Virus record (IMG/VR): IMGVR_UViG_3300017963_000207
Location: 48,881 to 112,880 of that record
DNA from: a virus
Reading direction: 5' to 3' (one strand)
DNA length: 64,000 bases
Shown: one piece after another, positions 24,113 through 33,517 of the stretch
Numbering within the stretch: position 1 is the stretch's first letter
Layout of the letters: every line of letters begins with the position of its first letter
Made by a program: the position numbers and the translations under genes
The notes under the pieces: model-generated
What the model saw: the letters and a program-made list of their open reading frames with translations, nothing else
What the model was told of the DNA's origin: nothing
Databases searched by the model: none

Positions 24113-24113
24113 T

Positions 24114-24824
24114 CTACTCGTCCTCCAGCCTACCGCTACCGCGCAGCAGCCTCACAAACACGTCCATCGGGAGCACCACCAGCTCCACATCGTCCTCCCC
24201 ACCGGGGGTCCGAAAGGTGAGTGCCAACGCCGGGGCTACCCCAGCACTCCTCGCCACGACCTCCTCAGCCCACTCCCGCTTTAGCCCGCGAGACCGGTGC
24301 CTGGTCTCCTCGCGGATAGCTGCGGCGCAGTCGCCCAGGCACCCCCCCGCAGCCAGCAGTACGCGCTCATACACATCCTGCGGGAGCACCACCAGCTCCA
24401 CATCCTGCTCCCCGACCTTGGCCAGGAAGCGAACCACTACGGCCGGCTGAACCCAACGCGCGCTAGCGCCCTCAACCACCTTCTCGACCCAGGCCCGCTT
24501 GAACCTGATCGACTGCGCCTCTGTCTCCTTCAGCTCAACCAAAAAGCCTGGGATGCTCACATCTCCGCGAGCTGTTGGGCCCTCTCCCACCAAGCGACGC
24601 TGCCCCGGCGCGAGGCTCACCTGCCGAAGAGACCACGGGCGTCCCCCCGAGGCGGGAAGGCGCCGCCCCCCCAAACGCGCTCCGAGCTCGTGCTCATTCT
24701 TGCGCGAGCGTCGCGTGCGAGCTGCCCGATCACCCCCCGGCCGAACCCATGCAGGCTCAGGACGACAGGGGGCCTCGGCCTCGTCGTCCAACCAAGCTGG
24801 AGAAGGCTTGCGGTGAGAACTCAC
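24114..24824 (-). CDS. PD-(D/E)XK nuclease, Holliday junction resolvase-like
   Basis: 236 residues. The segment from about residue 43 (NEHELGARLGGRRLPASGG) to GDVSIPGFLVELKETEAQS (about 88-106) fits an Hjc/resolvase-type PD-(D/E)XK core: Glu, then GD, then ExK, with a trailing Ser/Gln. The C-terminal half has two similar ~45-residue units (ELVVLPQDVYERVLLAAGG and ELVVLPMDVFVRLL), an internal duplication. It overlaps the recA stop by 4 bases, fitting a job in recombination. A restriction-like nuclease is an alternative. Confidence 0.6.
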   Translation of the reverse strand: MSSHRKPSPAWLDDEAEAPCRPEPAWVRPGGDRAARTRRSRKNEHELGARLGGRRLPASGGRPWSLRQVSLAPGQRRLVGEGPTARGDVSIPGFLVELKETEAQSIRFKRAWVEKVVEGASARWVQPAVVVRFLAKVGEQDVELVVLPQDVYERVLLAAGGCLGDCAAAIREETRHRSRGLKREWAEEVVARSAGVAPALALTFRTPGGEDDVELVVLPMDVFVRLLRGSGRLEDE

Positions 24825-27136
24825 AGCCCGTCGTCCTGTAGCAGTACATGCATGACAGCGTCGCGAACTCGCGCACCAAGCTCAACATCCGTCTCCAGCG
24901 CCGCCTGCAGTGCCTTCTTTGAGCCGAACTTCTGATCGAGCACCTGCCACGAGGAACCACGGCCCTTCACTAGACCCACCATCTCCCCCATGCTCACAAT
25001 CTCGGGAACATCTATCGAGTCCCCCACCCGGTACCTCTCTGTATCCATCAACGCAAGCTGAAACTCGCCCTCAATGCGAGGGTAGAAGGATTTGTTTTTC
25101 TCCACCCGGAAGGCAAACTTCCCCGCTAATGGGCGCCCGAGAACCTCGTCCATCTCGTAGCCCGCCGAGCGTAGCTTCGTCTCTGTAACCGCCGCAAAGC
25201 CTGGGGCTAGGCCCCCCGGCTGGATCTCCGGACTATTATGGACGACCACACCACGCCCGTCGCCGCCAACAAGGTAGAAGCAGTCCCCCTCTATCTGGAG
25301 GTCGTACTTGACGCGAGACCTGTGTTTCTTCTGAGACTTTCGAACGCTGTGAACCTCCACAGGTATCGGTCGGCGGCGCATCACCGACTCCGGCAGCTCT
25401 AGCTCACCCGTGGCCTGCTCCCGATGCTCCGGCAGAAGCTTGTAAGCCATATCCGGAGGGAGATAGCGAGCGACGGCCTCCGAGAACTGCGTGAATGTGC
25501 TAGCGGGAAACACTATCGCACGTTGAGTTTGACGATAGCGCGTGCCAGGGAAGCGCTCGGCGAGCACCGCGGCCACGCGCACGGCGTGATCGTCTCGAAG
25601 GCGTTTGACCGAGATAGACGCCGACCGATGCGATTCCCGATAGGTGCCGTCGTCCGCATACCAGACAGCAAGGGTTAGGGGGCCAGCTTCGCGCAGAACA
25701 TCCAGAGGGATGGTCCGATAGTCCTTGCCCTCCAACGTGTCGCCTGTCCCATAGAATTGCGCCCGTAGCTGCCGAAGCTCAAAGCTGTTCTCTGTCTTCC
25801 ACGTGTCGCGCCCGCACGCGCTCACGAGGCTGAAGCCATAAGATCGAATGAGACGCTTCTTCCAGCACAGGTAAGCCTTCTGCTCCCCATTTGTTAGGCA
25901 AAAAGACCCCCATCGCGTGATGTGACCGTCTCCCAATAGCGAGCCTAAGACAACCTCACGCTCCACACTCGTGAGGCGCTCCTCGTACCAAGACAAGAGC
26001 TTCATGCCTGGGCGCACTCGCCCAGCACGAATCTCGTTGCCGTCCCCATCGACGAGCAAGTGGTTCGGGGTACAGGTGAAGCCCTGAGCACCGCGCCGGC
26101 CTCCGGCCCCTGCCACACGGAACGTCAGCCAACTCTCACCCGGCGCCAAGACGCCGTTCTGATACCAGTTGACGATCCTACGCGCGACAATACGCCCGCG
26201 GTCTTTATCCCAGGAGAGCACCGGACCCTCCATACGCTCCTTAACCACCCGGTGGATGGGCACCTGCGACCCGTCCGCGAACATCACAGGCGTCTTCGCG
26301 TGAAAGCACCCAAACATCACTCCCACCTGCATACGCACCTGGTTGGTGAACAGCAAGGTAGGGGCAACACCTCGGGCGTTCGCAACCGTATTTAAGGCCA
26401 CGATAAACTTCCGTATCCCCTTGCCCAGCTGCCTCGCCTGCACCGCAGGGTTGTCGTCCATCGTGGAGCCTACAATCTCCTTCGCCGGCGCAAGAAACGC
26501 AATACTGTCAATAACCACAATATCGAAGCCCTTCCGCAATAGAGCCTCGGTCATATCCATCGACTGCTCCTGATACTCCGGCGCAGATACGAATAGGTTG
26601 TCCAGGTCCACCCCCAAACGCTGCGCCCACCGGCGGTCCAGAGTCCCCTCGACATCCATGAACAGGATCATAGGAGGCCGATAACCCTTGCACCTACAGG
26701 GTGAGAAGTTCCAACAGTTGGCGCACATCCTCTGAGCATTCGCAAGGGCCTTCAGATAGGTGGTTGTCTTCGAGCTGGACTTCTTCCCCCACACCACGCT
26801 CACCTTCCCCACCGGGAAGCCCCCACCTAGCGCGTAATCGAGCTTGAATATACCTGTCGGTATCCGCGGCACCTTGCCAGAGCCTAGGTCCGAGGCGCGC
26901 TGAAAGATCGCATCGCCGTGGACCTTCCGTATCTGCGCCACCGTGGCGCTTGCCAGCATGTGCTCGGGAGAGTCCGACAGCTCCACGACGGCGCAGGAGT
27001 CCTTGACCGTTTTGGACCCCTTCTTAGCCTTGGCCTTCGTCGGCTTGTCCTTCCTGTCCTTATCCTTCTTCGATGTCGTCTTCTTCGAGGCGCTCTTCGC
27101 CGCCTTGGGCTTCTCCGCCTGCTGTGCTGCCGCCAT
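24821..27136 (-). CDS. recA: RecA recombinase with intein
   Basis: 771-residue precursor, 413 after splicing. N-terminal 48 residues are Lys-rich. The core has Walker A WGKKSSSKTT (about 116-125), Walker B-like IVVIDSIAFL (about 206-215), TNQVRMQVGVMFG (L1/L2 region) and PGGLAPGFAAV. An extra CxxC pair (CANCWNFSPCRC, about 138-149) is unusual for RecA and could bind metal. The intein interrupts VMFG/SPEIQPGG, next to the DNA-binding L2 loop. RecA drives strand exchange. The hairpin GGGCC-GA-GGCCC and AAGGAGA precede the ATG. Confidence 0.93.
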   Translation of the reverse strand: MAAAQQAEKPKAAKSASKKTTSKKDKDRKDKPTKAKAKKGSKTVKDSCAVVELSDSPEHMLASATVAQIRKVHGDAIFQRASDLGSGKVPRIPTGIFKLDYALGGGFPVGKVSVVWGKKSSSKTTTYLKALANAQRMCANCWNFSPCRCKGYRPPMILFMDVEGTLDRRWAQRLGVDLDNLFVSAPEYQEQSMDMTEALLRKGFDIVVIDSIAFLAPAKEIVGSTMDDNPAVQARQLGKGIRKFIVALNTVANARGVAPTLLFTNQVRMQVGVMFGCFHAKTPVMFADGSQVPIHRVVKERMEGPVLSWDKDRGRIVARRIVNWYQNGVLAPGESWLTFRVAGAGGRRGAQGFTCTPNHLLVDGDGNEIRAGRVRPGMKLLSWYEERLTSVEREVVLGSLLGDGHITRWGSFCLTNGEQKAYLCWKKRLIRSYGFSLVSACGRDTWKTENSFELRQLRAQFYGTGDTLEGKDYRTIPLDVLREAGPLTLAVWYADDGTYRESHRSASISVKRLRDDHAVRVAAVLAERFPGTRYRQTQRAIVFPASTFTQFSEAVARYLPPDMAYKLLPEHREQATGELELPESVMRRRPIPVEVHSVRKSQKKHRSRVKYDLQIEGDCFYLVGGDGRGVVVHNSPEIQPGGLAPGFAAVTETKLRSAGYEMDEVLGRPLAGKFAFRVEKNKSFYPRIEGEFQLALMDTERYRVGDSIDVPEIVSMGEMVGLVKGRGSSWQVLDQKFGSKKALQAALETDVELGARVRDAVMHVLLQDDGL
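25235..26308 (-). mobile_element. Intein of RecA (358 aa)
   Basis: Residues 277-634. Starts CFHAKTPVMFADGSQV, block B as CTPNHLLV, LAGLIDADG-type motifs VLGSLLGDGHI and LAVWYADDGTY, ends GRGVVVHN then Ser. Confidence 0.95.
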
Positions 27137-27242
27137 TGCTCACCGTCTCCTTAACACCGGGCCTCGGCCCGCTACCACCGTCCAATAGATACTTGCGACT
27201 ATGCCGCACAAACGTCCATACCGTGGCCGCCGCCAGCCACAC
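27060..27242 (-). CDS. Possible small protein upstream of recA
   Basis: A 60-residue frame with a GTG start preceded by TAGGAAAA fills the gap between the MerR-like gene and recA and overlaps the recA start by 77 bases. A hydrophobic N-terminus is followed by an acidic tail. Weakly supported; it may be a chance frame. Confidence 0.25.
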   Translation of the reverse strand: MWLAAATVWTFVRHSRKYLLDGGSGPRPGVKETVSNGGSTAGGEAQGGEERLEEDDIEEG

Positions 27243-27247
27243 TTTTC

Positions 27248-28060
27248 CTACGGATCAACCAAAGAGGCGCCCAGAGTTCCCAGGGAGCGCCACCCCTCAG
27301 TAACCTCCGCAGAGAACGCCGCCCACTGCTCCTTGCCCCGTATCGTGCCGTCGCGGTCGTTGTACGCCTGAGCCACCACAGCAACCATCTCCGCGGTGTA
27401 CAGCCGGTAGCGTGTTCGGGAGGCTCGAAGCGGTGTCGACGGAAGCGCGCCCCGCTTCTCCATCTGCTCCACGGTCAGCACCGTTCTGTTGATCGCCTTA
27501 GCCAGCACCCCCACCCGGAAAAGCGCTACATCCTCCTCCGTCCCGTCCTCAAAACGAACCCGACGGACAAAGTGCTTAGGCTTCTCCATCTGATAGACAC
27601 GCCCCGCCGCATCGAGCTGTAGAATACCGTTCTTGATCAAGCGCTCACGTATGACCTCCAGCTCGTGGTCGGTGTACAGCCGGTCGCCGCGGTCACTCCG
27701 CAGCTCCGCCGGATGAATCACGCCCCGCTTCTCCCACAAGCGCACAAGCTGCACAGAGCAGCCAAGCGCCGTAGCAAGCGCCCCAATCGTAAATAGCTTA
27801 ACCGGGGGCTGACCCTCACCCATGGGAACGTCAACCGTCTTAAACGGAAGAGGCTTCGTCGGCGTGGCAACCGCCTCTCGCTCCCTCCGTCGAACCTCCG
27901 CACGCTTCTTGCGCGCACGCGCCCGCGAGTCCCGATTAAGCTTCAAAACCCGAGCCTTGTATGCTGGGTCCAGCTCGTACCGACGCCGGCGAGTCTCATT
28001 CAGCTCCTCTCCGTTCTCCGCGTACCAGCTCTTAAAGCTAAAACCTCCTTCACCTGTCAT
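27248..28060 (-). CDS. DNA-binding protein with two MerR-like helix-turn-helix units
   Basis: 270 residues from ATG 28060. After a basic N-terminus there are two MerR-type recognition units: TIGALATALGCSVQLVRLWEKRG (about 90-112) and VGVLAKAINRTVLTVEQMEKRG (about 180-201), each followed by RLYT and a helical segment. The tandem arrangement suggests a transcription regulator or site-specific DNA binder acting as a monomer. The ATG lies 10 bases from the -10 box with no RBS, so the mRNA is probably leaderless. Confidence 0.7.
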   Translation of the reverse strand: MTGEGGFSFKSWYAENGEELNETRRRRYELDPAYKARVLKLNRDSRARARKKRAEVRRREREAVATPTKPLPFKTVDVPMGEGQPPVKLFTIGALATALGCSVQLVRLWEKRGVIHPAELRSDRGDRLYTDHELEVIRERLIKNGILQLDAAGRVYQMEKPKHFVRRVRFEDGTEEDVALFRVGVLAKAINRTVLTVEQMEKRGALPSTPLRASRTRYRLYTAEMVAVVAQAYNDRDGTIRGKEQWAAFSAEVTEGWRSLGTLGASLVDP

Positions 28061-28069
28061 GATATTCAA

Positions 28070-28098
28070 CACTTAACAAGTAATTAGGGCATTGTCAA
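28070..28098 (-). promoter_or_regulatory. Promoter, TTGACA-17-TAAGTG, near-leaderless
   Basis: Minus-strand TTGACA (28093-28098) then AT, 17-base spacer, TAAGTG (28070-28075). Its predicted start falls 2-3 bases before ATG 28060 of the MerR-like gene. It overlaps the 3' end of the helicase gene upstream. Confidence 0.6.
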
Positions 28099-31000
28099 GT
28101 AACCCGTAGATAGAAGCGGTCGCGCTGCGCCGCCGCCCGACGGAAGGTTGCCACCAGGTCATCGCGTATATCGACCACGATCGGGTCCTTCTTACCCGCA
28201 CAGATACGCTGAATGCGTCCAGTAGGCTGCTCTACATCCCACATAGGAGTAGCCAATACAAGCGTGTCGAGAGGCGGGATATCAAGGCCCTCTGCAGCCA
28301 TCTGAACCGTAGCCAGAACCACCTGTGCCTGCGCAGCCTCCGCCCGCTCATCAGAGGTGCGACCCCCAACAAAATAGCCCACCGTCGGCGCCCGAGAGCC
28401 GTTGGAGCTCTTGGAGCAGGCGTTTAGCAACCCCCGATGAAGTAGCTCCAGGTGATTCAGACGTTCACTCAGCACCAACAGCTTACGCCCGGCAGCGGCC
28501 GCTGCCGCGATCTGTGCGACCACAATCCGATTGCGCGCGCGGTTGGTCGTGAGAAACTGAATAATGAGATGGCGCGGCGCCACACTCGGGTCAAAGCTCG
28601 GGGTAGAGAAGAGCTGGAAGTCTGTCCACACCCGCTTGACCTTCACCTTCAAGAGCTTCTCCTTTGAGGCGTAGAGCACCTTCCCTATGCTGTAACGAAA
28701 GACGTTGTCCGCCCCATCTTTCCGACGAGGTGTGGCTGAGTTGTGAACCAGCACACCATCAGCAACAAAGGACGGGTGACCGCCCATCTCCAGGTCATAG
28801 ACAAAGTCCGGCGGCGCGCGATCGTAGTTAACTGACCTCACTACTCCTTCCAGATACGACAGCTCCCCCTCACAGAACCGACGTCTGTGGCCTCTATGTC
28901 CTGCATCATCCGATAGCTCAGAGTGCCCCGACCAGTAAACCTGAAAGGACCTTCGTCTGCCCATAATCTGCCGACTATCGACAACACCGCCCAAGCTGGG
29001 CTCGTGACCACTTACTCCCCCGACCACTCCCAAAGACCTAAGCAAGCTAAGCAACGAACGAACCAAAGAAGGCGATGTGGTCCTGACGCGATGCCCTACC
29101 CTCCCGCTCTCGCGCTCTGAACGACAACCGTCAGAGTCCAACAGACCTTGTAACAGCTCCCTCCGATAGCACTCCTCCCAGCCCACTACCCAAGCAGCAG
29201 GGATACTCTTTTCCCCACAACCTACAGACCCAAAAACATCTCGAAAGATAGCAGCCACCACAGCACTGGAACACCGCACCTCTGCCGAAGCCCCAGGCGT
29301 CTCCCTCTGCCGGGGGTGCCACACCACCCCCGGCAGGCCACGCAGGCGCGTCAGGATCTCCGGCACTCGGCTTAGCTCTACCGCAAAGTTTACGCGGTTA
29401 CCGCTCACCCACCCGTCGCCGAGCCAAAAGCCTAGTATGTAGGCCCAACAACGTAGGTCTATGTACGGGTCTGTAGAAACACCTCTCGCCCCTTCTGTGT
29501 ACACCGCCGAGGGCTCTGGCAACCCCTCCCTGCAAGCAAGGTACACCTCCGCCGGAAGATAATGACCACGGCTCCCTTGATTGCGGTAATTCCACCAAGA
29601 CTTCGGAGACGCCCCGACATCCCTACGCGCAACACCATCTAAAGAGACAGCCACCTTCACAGATCGAAGACCGTAACGAACAGCCACAGCGGCTACGTCC
29701 ACACGCCCTTGCGAACATCTCGACCCCCAAGCCGCCCCATCATCCATGGGCAAGCGGTCCCCCCTCTCGACCTCCTTGGCTCTGCACACAGATAAAGAAG
29801 CCAAAGGCTTTCGATTCCGATTAACACGCACAAATCCGCCAGGCTCCAGACGAAACAAAGAGTGGTCGTCAGTAACCCGCAGATCGCGCCCAGAAACACG
29901 AAGACACCTGAGAGGCGCAGAGACTGAATGGCGGATGAGGCTCTTTACAGGCTTCCAACAAAAACCGTACCCCTCCCAGCCTCGCGACTCTACACCATCA
30001 AAACGGACAACGTCGTAAGTACCCTCTCTCCTCACTGGGAGATACTCAACAGCCTCATCAAACGCTGCCTCAATAGGGCCAACCCACCCCAAACCGAAGA
30101 CCCCTCCACGAAGCTCAACAACGGACTGGGGTCCGACGGAGAGACCGATGCGCCACCGCGCGGGGAAGCACGCAGGAACAGGCGCCCAGGTCTCCGCGCC
30201 TATGCGGTGGCAGTTGTGTACCACCACCCCCTCAGCGACAAAGTTGTGCAGGTCCTCCACCGTGAGATCGTAAACAAGCTCAGGCGTCTCAACGTCGGCG
30301 GTCTCCAGCACCCGAGCCAGCGTCAAGCGGTTCTCCATAGGGGCAAGTGAGACAACATCGCAGTGAATCACATAATCGTTGCCAGGCTCCAGCTCCCCAG
30401 CGGTCCTGTCCCCACTTGGCGTAAACACCACGTGATTGGAGGTGCACACCAGCGTCCCGCACTCGTGCCTCACCCACATCATGGAGCTCCGGGGCTTGTG
30501 CACCCACTTTCGCGTCACCGGCTTAACTGCGAAGCGACCACCTACACGATCGTACGCCAGCACATAGACGGGGTCTGGGTCCGCCACCACCTCCTCGATA
30601 GGACGATAACCACGCGAGGTCAGGATCCGCGCGTAACCTGGCAGCGACTCATCTACCATGAGTGCCCCCGGCCACTGATAGAGCGCTGGAGGATATTCCC
30701 GCTGCGCTAGGGAGTGCACCATCCCAACGGCCAGGTGCTTACCCTCAAAGTCGCACACATCCTGCTGCACACGCCCAACAGCCACCCCTGGGAGAAAGTA
30801 CCGGATGCGCTCCAGCCACTGCTCCACCAGAAACTCCTTGTGTACCACCACGAGGATGGGAACAGCCAGCTGCGAAGCAAGCGATAAGGCGGATACCGTC
30901 TTACCAAAGCCCGGCGCCGCCCTCAATATACCGCCGGTACAGTAGGGGTCCGACAAAGCCTTAAGAAGTGCCCCTTGCGCCCTTCGCTGCTCTGGCCGCA

Positions 31001-31277
31001 GCTCCCCCTCAAAGCGGATAGGAGATGGTAAGGAGGCCCCCATCGTGTAGGCTAGCTCCACCTTGTGGTAGGGCTTAAGAAAGGAGAGGAAGTACTCACG
31101 AGGAACACCAATGTGCGTCTTGGTCTCCTCCCACATGCGGATAGTTCCAGGCGCCTCCCCTGGGTGGTCTCCCACCTTCTGGGGCTGAATCGTCAGCTGA
31201 CGAGAGATGACCTGCCGCTGTGTGGTGGTCATCCCCGCCAGCCGTATCCAAGCAAGCCTGTCTAGTCGAACATCCAC
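28095..31277 (-). CDS. Superfamily 2 DNA helicase with two inteins
   Basis: 1060-residue precursor, 448 residues after splicing. Motif I is RAAPGFGKT (about 119-127), motif Ia LVVVHKEFL, motif II DECH (split by intein A), motif III SAT (split by intein B), and motif VI region QPTGRIQRICAGK. It resembles the UvsW/XPB/RAD25-like group that unwinds branched DNA in phage recombination and replication restart. The N-terminal ~90 residues are a small extra domain. Both inteins cut residues needed for ATP hydrolysis, so splicing must precede activity. Confidence 0.9.
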   Translation of the reverse strand: MDVRLDRLAWIRLAGMTTTQRQVISRQLTIQPQKVGDHPGEAPGTIRMWEETKTHIGVPREYFLSFLKPYHKVELAYTMGASLPSPIRFEGELRPEQRRAQGALLKALSDPYCTGGILRAAPGFGKTVSALSLASQLAVPILVVVHKEFLVEQWLERIRYFLPGVAVGRVQQDVCDFEGKHLAVGMVHSLAQREYPPALYQWPGALMVDESLPGYARILTSRGYRPIEEVVADPDPVYVLAYDRVGGRFAVKPVTRKWVHKPRSSMMWVRHECGTLVCTSNHVVFTPSGDRTAGELEPGNDYVIHCDVVSLAPMENRLTLARVLETADVETPELVYDLTVEDLHNFVAEGVVVHNCHRIGAETWAPVPACFPARWRIGLSVGPQSVVELRGGVFGLGWVGPIEAAFDEAVEYLPVRREGTYDVVRFDGVESRGWEGYGFCWKPVKSLIRHSVSAPLRCLRVSGRDLRVTDDHSLFRLEPGGFVRVNRNRKPLASLSVCRAKEVERGDRLPMDDGAAWGSRCSQGRVDVAAVAVRYGLRSVKVAVSLDGVARRDVGASPKSWWNYRNQGSRGHYLPAEVYLACREGLPEPSAVYTEGARGVSTDPYIDLRCWAYILGFWLGDGWVSGNRVNFAVELSRVPEILTRLRGLPGVVWHPRQRETPGASAEVRCSSAVVAAIFRDVFGSVGCGEKSIPAAWVVGWEECYRRELLQGLLDSDGCRSERESGRVGHRVRTTSPSLVRSLLSLLRSLGVVGGVSGHEPSLGGVVDSRQIMGRRRSFQVYWSGHSELSDDAGHRGHRRRFCEGELSYLEGVVRSVNYDRAPPDFVYDLEMGGHPSFVADGVLVHNSATPRRKDGADNVFRYSIGKVLYASKEKLLKVKVKRVWTDFQLFSTPSFDPSVAPRHLIIQFLTTNRARNRIVVAQIAAAAAAGRKLLVLSERLNHLELLHRGLLNACSKSSNGSRAPTVGYFVGGRTSDERAEAAQAQVVLATVQMAAEGLDIPPLDTLVLATPMWDVEQPTGRIQRICAGKKDPIVVDIRDDLVATFRRAAAQRDRFYLRVT
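28740..30140 (-). mobile_element. Intein B of helicase (467 aa, Ser1)
   Basis: Residues 380-846, placed just before SATPRRKDG (motif III). It starts with Ser (SVGPQSVVELRGG), carries LAGLIDADG-type motifs ILGFWLGDGWV and LLQGLLDSDG, ends VADGVLVHN then Ser. The boundary at Ser380 follows from restoring the usual GLSATP helicase sequence. Confidence 0.9.
30213..30647 (-). mobile_element. Intein A of helicase (145 aa mini-intein, Ser1)
   Basis: Residues 211-355, between DE and CH of motif II. Starts with Ser (SLPGYARILTSRGYRPI), block B CTSNHVVFT, ends NFVAEGVVVHN then Cys. No endonuclease domain: the only intein here without one in or out of frame. Confidence 0.93.
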
Positions 31278-31316
31278 GGCTCTAGCTTAGCGCGGAGCCG
31301 TTAGGCAAGTAAGCGA

Positions 31317-31529
31317 TCACTTTAGACCCGCAGGCAGATGGGCCACGCTGTCTTGAAAGGCTAGCTCCTTAAACACCTGGTCTGCCCAATCGGCCGGCGG
31401 AAAGGCCATAGGGTCCTTAGACCACGCCCGTATCTCCACCCACCGCCGTTTACCACTTACCTCCGCAACAGCCTCTAGGCGTTGTTGGTCGACGTGGACG
31501 ACGGCGAAGCAGAGACGCGGCTTGATCAT
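31317..31529 (-). CDS. Small hypothetical protein
   Basis: 70 residues, N-terminal beta hairpin (PRLCFAVVHV), helical C-terminus. A GCGACC-N4-GGTCGC hairpin lies 13 bases upstream of its ATG. No family recognised. Confidence 0.55.
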   Translation of the reverse strand: MIKPRLCFAVVHVDQQRLEAVAEVSGKRRWVEIRAWSKDPMAFPPADWADQVFKELAFQDSVAHLPAGLK

Positions 31530-31541
31530 GATAACCCTATC

Positions 31542-31557
31542 GCGACCGCGTGGTCGC
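31542..31557. repeat. Palindrome CGACC-N4-GGTCG, copy 2
   Basis: GCGACC and GGTCGC flank 4 bases in the short gap between two leftward genes. Related copies lie at 1916-1929, 40246-40261 and 61213-61226. It could be an operator or an RNA hairpin at an intergenic junction. Confidence 0.4.
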
Positions 31558-31564
31558 AGTTAGA

Positions 31565-32365
31565 TCAAAAGGGGATGTCCTCCTCGTCCCCAGCTTTTCC
31601 TCGCGGACGGTCACTGTCTCCGCCGAAGCCTAGTGCTTCATCTCGGCTTACGCCGCGCAGCAGCTCCTTCGAGAAGGCATTCCCCCTGGGCTTGAGGACC
31701 TCCATGTAGTTAAAAGGCACAACACGACGCACCAGACGCCCATCATCCTCGGGGTCAAACTGAAGCTGAAAGACCTGCTGCAGGTTTTTCATCTTAAGCT
31801 CATCCGCCTCTGCATCATCCCACCACTCTGAAAGCTTCTTGCCCCGGAAGTTGGCCAGCTCAAACATCCGAGCATGGTCAGTGACAAGGCCCTTGCACTC
31901 CCACTCATCACCAGTTGAGGGGGACTTCTCTCCCTCCCTATGGACTCTCCACTTGGTCCAGCAGAGCGTTCCGCCCTCCGCCTCACTCTTCTTACGCCGC
32001 CACTTCTTGAGAAGGTTAAGCTTACCCCCGGCCAGCTTGACCTCATATTGATAGCGGTTGCCTCGGTCGTCCTCCCATAGACTGCAGTCGACCAAGGAGA
32101 GGTAGCCCGTGTAGGTGCGGCTCTTGTCGCCCAGCTCCTCACAGGAATTACAGGGGTCGTCAAAACCCCGGTTGCACGTGTGGTGGTTGCGCCAAGACTT
32201 GTTTCTCTTGGCGTTGTGCTCATATATGCATAGTGGATCATCGTCCACCAGAACCAGGTCCTTCCCCGTCCCTGGTTTGATCCACAGTCTGTTAGGGGTC
32301 TTGAGGGCGTCAAGACGCGCCTCCTCCTTTTGGATACCGTCGTATCCCTTGTTGAACCAGGACAT
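31565..32365 (-). CDS. Single-stranded DNA-binding protein, gp32-like
   Basis: 266 residues. N-terminal MSWFNKGYDGIQ, a central domain with a possible zinc site (H and C residues in HHTCNRGFDDPCNSC, about 62-76), and an acidic tail ending DEEDIPF, the tip with which SSBs hold partner proteins. This arrangement matches T4 gp32-type proteins. It lies between helicase and primase, consistent with coating replication-fork DNA. It has a dedicated TTGACA promoter. Confidence 0.7.
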   Translation of the reverse strand: MSWFNKGYDGIQKEEARLDALKTPNRLWIKPGTGKDLVLVDDDPLCIYEHNAKRNKSWRNHHTCNRGFDDPCNSCEELGDKSRTYTGYLSLVDCSLWEDDRGNRYQYEVKLAGGKLNLLKKWRRKKSEAEGGTLCWTKWRVHREGEKSPSTGDEWECKGLVTDHARMFELANFRGKKLSEWWDDAEADELKMKNLQQVFQLQFDPEDDGRLVRRVVPFNYMEVLKPRGNAFSKELLRGVSRDEALGFGGDSDRPRGKAGDEEDIPF

Positions 32366-32440
32366 GAGATGTCCTCCTTGATTGTAATGAGGCCCTTACC
32401 GGCCGTGTACTGAACTAATGTCCCTTACGGTGACACTAAG

Positions 32441-32469
32441 AAGCTACAGCATACTCATCGGGTTGTCAA
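32441..32469 (-). promoter_or_regulatory. Promoter, TTGACA-17-TAGCTT
   Basis: Minus-strand TTGACA (32464-32469), 17-base spacer, TAGCTT (32441-32446). It overlaps the end of the primase gene and leaves a leader of about 70 bases before the gp32-like gene, giving this abundant-type protein its own transcript. Confidence 0.6.
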
Positions 32470-33517
32470 GGAACAGGTCGGCTAATTCGTCAGCATCGTG
32501 GTCGTCCGGGTCGTTGCCGTCCTCGGGGCTTAAAACACGCACCTTTTTGCGTCCCTTCAGGGCATGCTCCCAACGCGTAGCTGCTAGCCTACCAGGCTCG
32601 TCACCGTCCGGAAAGATCGTGACCTCACTGAACATAGTTACAACCTTCTCGACCTGGACCTGGTTCAGGGCGGAGCCCATGACGGCTACGGCGTTTGGGT
32701 AGCCCATCTGCCGCAGGTACATGGCATCGAAGTGCCCTTCCAGCAGGATACCGGGGAGACCTCGCTCGACCAGGTGCTCCCCAAACAGGAAGTACGCCTT
32801 GTTAAACCCCTTAGAGTGGAGGAACTTAGGCTTCTGCTCCGGCTGCCAGCAACCGTCAACCTCGCGATCTAGACAGCGGCCAGTGATGCCCACCAGCTTG
32901 CCGTTCCAGTCCCGTATCGGCAGCGCTACGCGCTTTTGGTAGGAGAGCCACCCAACCCCCCACAAGGCCAACGTCGTGGCGTTAAGGTGCCTTCTCGGCC
33001 CCGTAAGATAGTCCCTAGCCCTATCCGGGAGCGGGTCTAGCTGCCGCGCGCGCTTCTCCGGCAAGATAGGATAGCTGAGACTATCTAGGCTAAGCGCAGC
33101 GCGACCGCCCGAGACAGAGGCCGAGCCCCAGGTGGTCGTTGGGATCTTCTTGAGGCGCGCCGTCACCTTCGGCAGCTCTCGGCCCTCAATGAGCGCAATG
33201 CGCCGCTCTATCTCGTACAGCGAAGGGGACTCCTGCATAACCAGCTTGGCAGCTTGCTCATACCAGCGCCCGTAGCCACGCCGACGACCTAGACCCCACA
33301 CAAGCGGTGCAAGGTCCCCGTTGATGCCGCAGCTAAAGCACTGAAAGTGAGAGACACTGTCCGGCGCTATCGAGATGCCGAAGCTGGGTGTGCGGTCCGA
33401 CCCCTTGCGGTGACGCTGCGCCGCGAAGGGACAGGAGGCGTTGATCCAGGTCCCCCGCCGCTTGAGATTATAGCAGCCTATCAGCCCGAGAAGCCTCTCC
33501 ACCTGGGCCTCGTCCAT
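32444..33517 (-). CDS. DNA primase, DnaG type
   Basis: 357 residues from ATG 33517, which follows AAGGAGGGG. CHC2-type zinc finger: Cys29, His36, Cys60, Cys63. The TOPRIM domain follows with GILLEGHFDAMYL (Glu near 259) and FPDGDEPG (Asp near 302). It has no helicase domain; DnaB is encoded separately two genes upstream. Makes RNA primers for lagging-strand synthesis. Confidence 0.9.
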   Translation of the reverse strand: MDEAQVERLLGLIGCYNLKRRGTWINASCPFAAQRHRKGSDRTPSFGISIAPDSVSHFQCFSCGINGDLAPLVWGLGRRRGYGRWYEQAAKLVMQESPSLYEIERRIALIEGRELPKVTARLKKIPTTTWGSASVSGGRAALSLDSLSYPILPEKRARQLDPLPDRARDYLTGPRRHLNATTLALWGVGWLSYQKRVALPIRDWNGKLVGITGRCLDREVDGCWQPEQKPKFLHSKGFNKAYFLFGEHLVERGLPGILLEGHFDAMYLRQMGYPNAVAVMGSALNQVQVEKVVTMFSEVTIFPDGDEPGRLAATRWEHALKGRKKVRVLSPEDGNDPDDHDADELADLFLDNPMSML

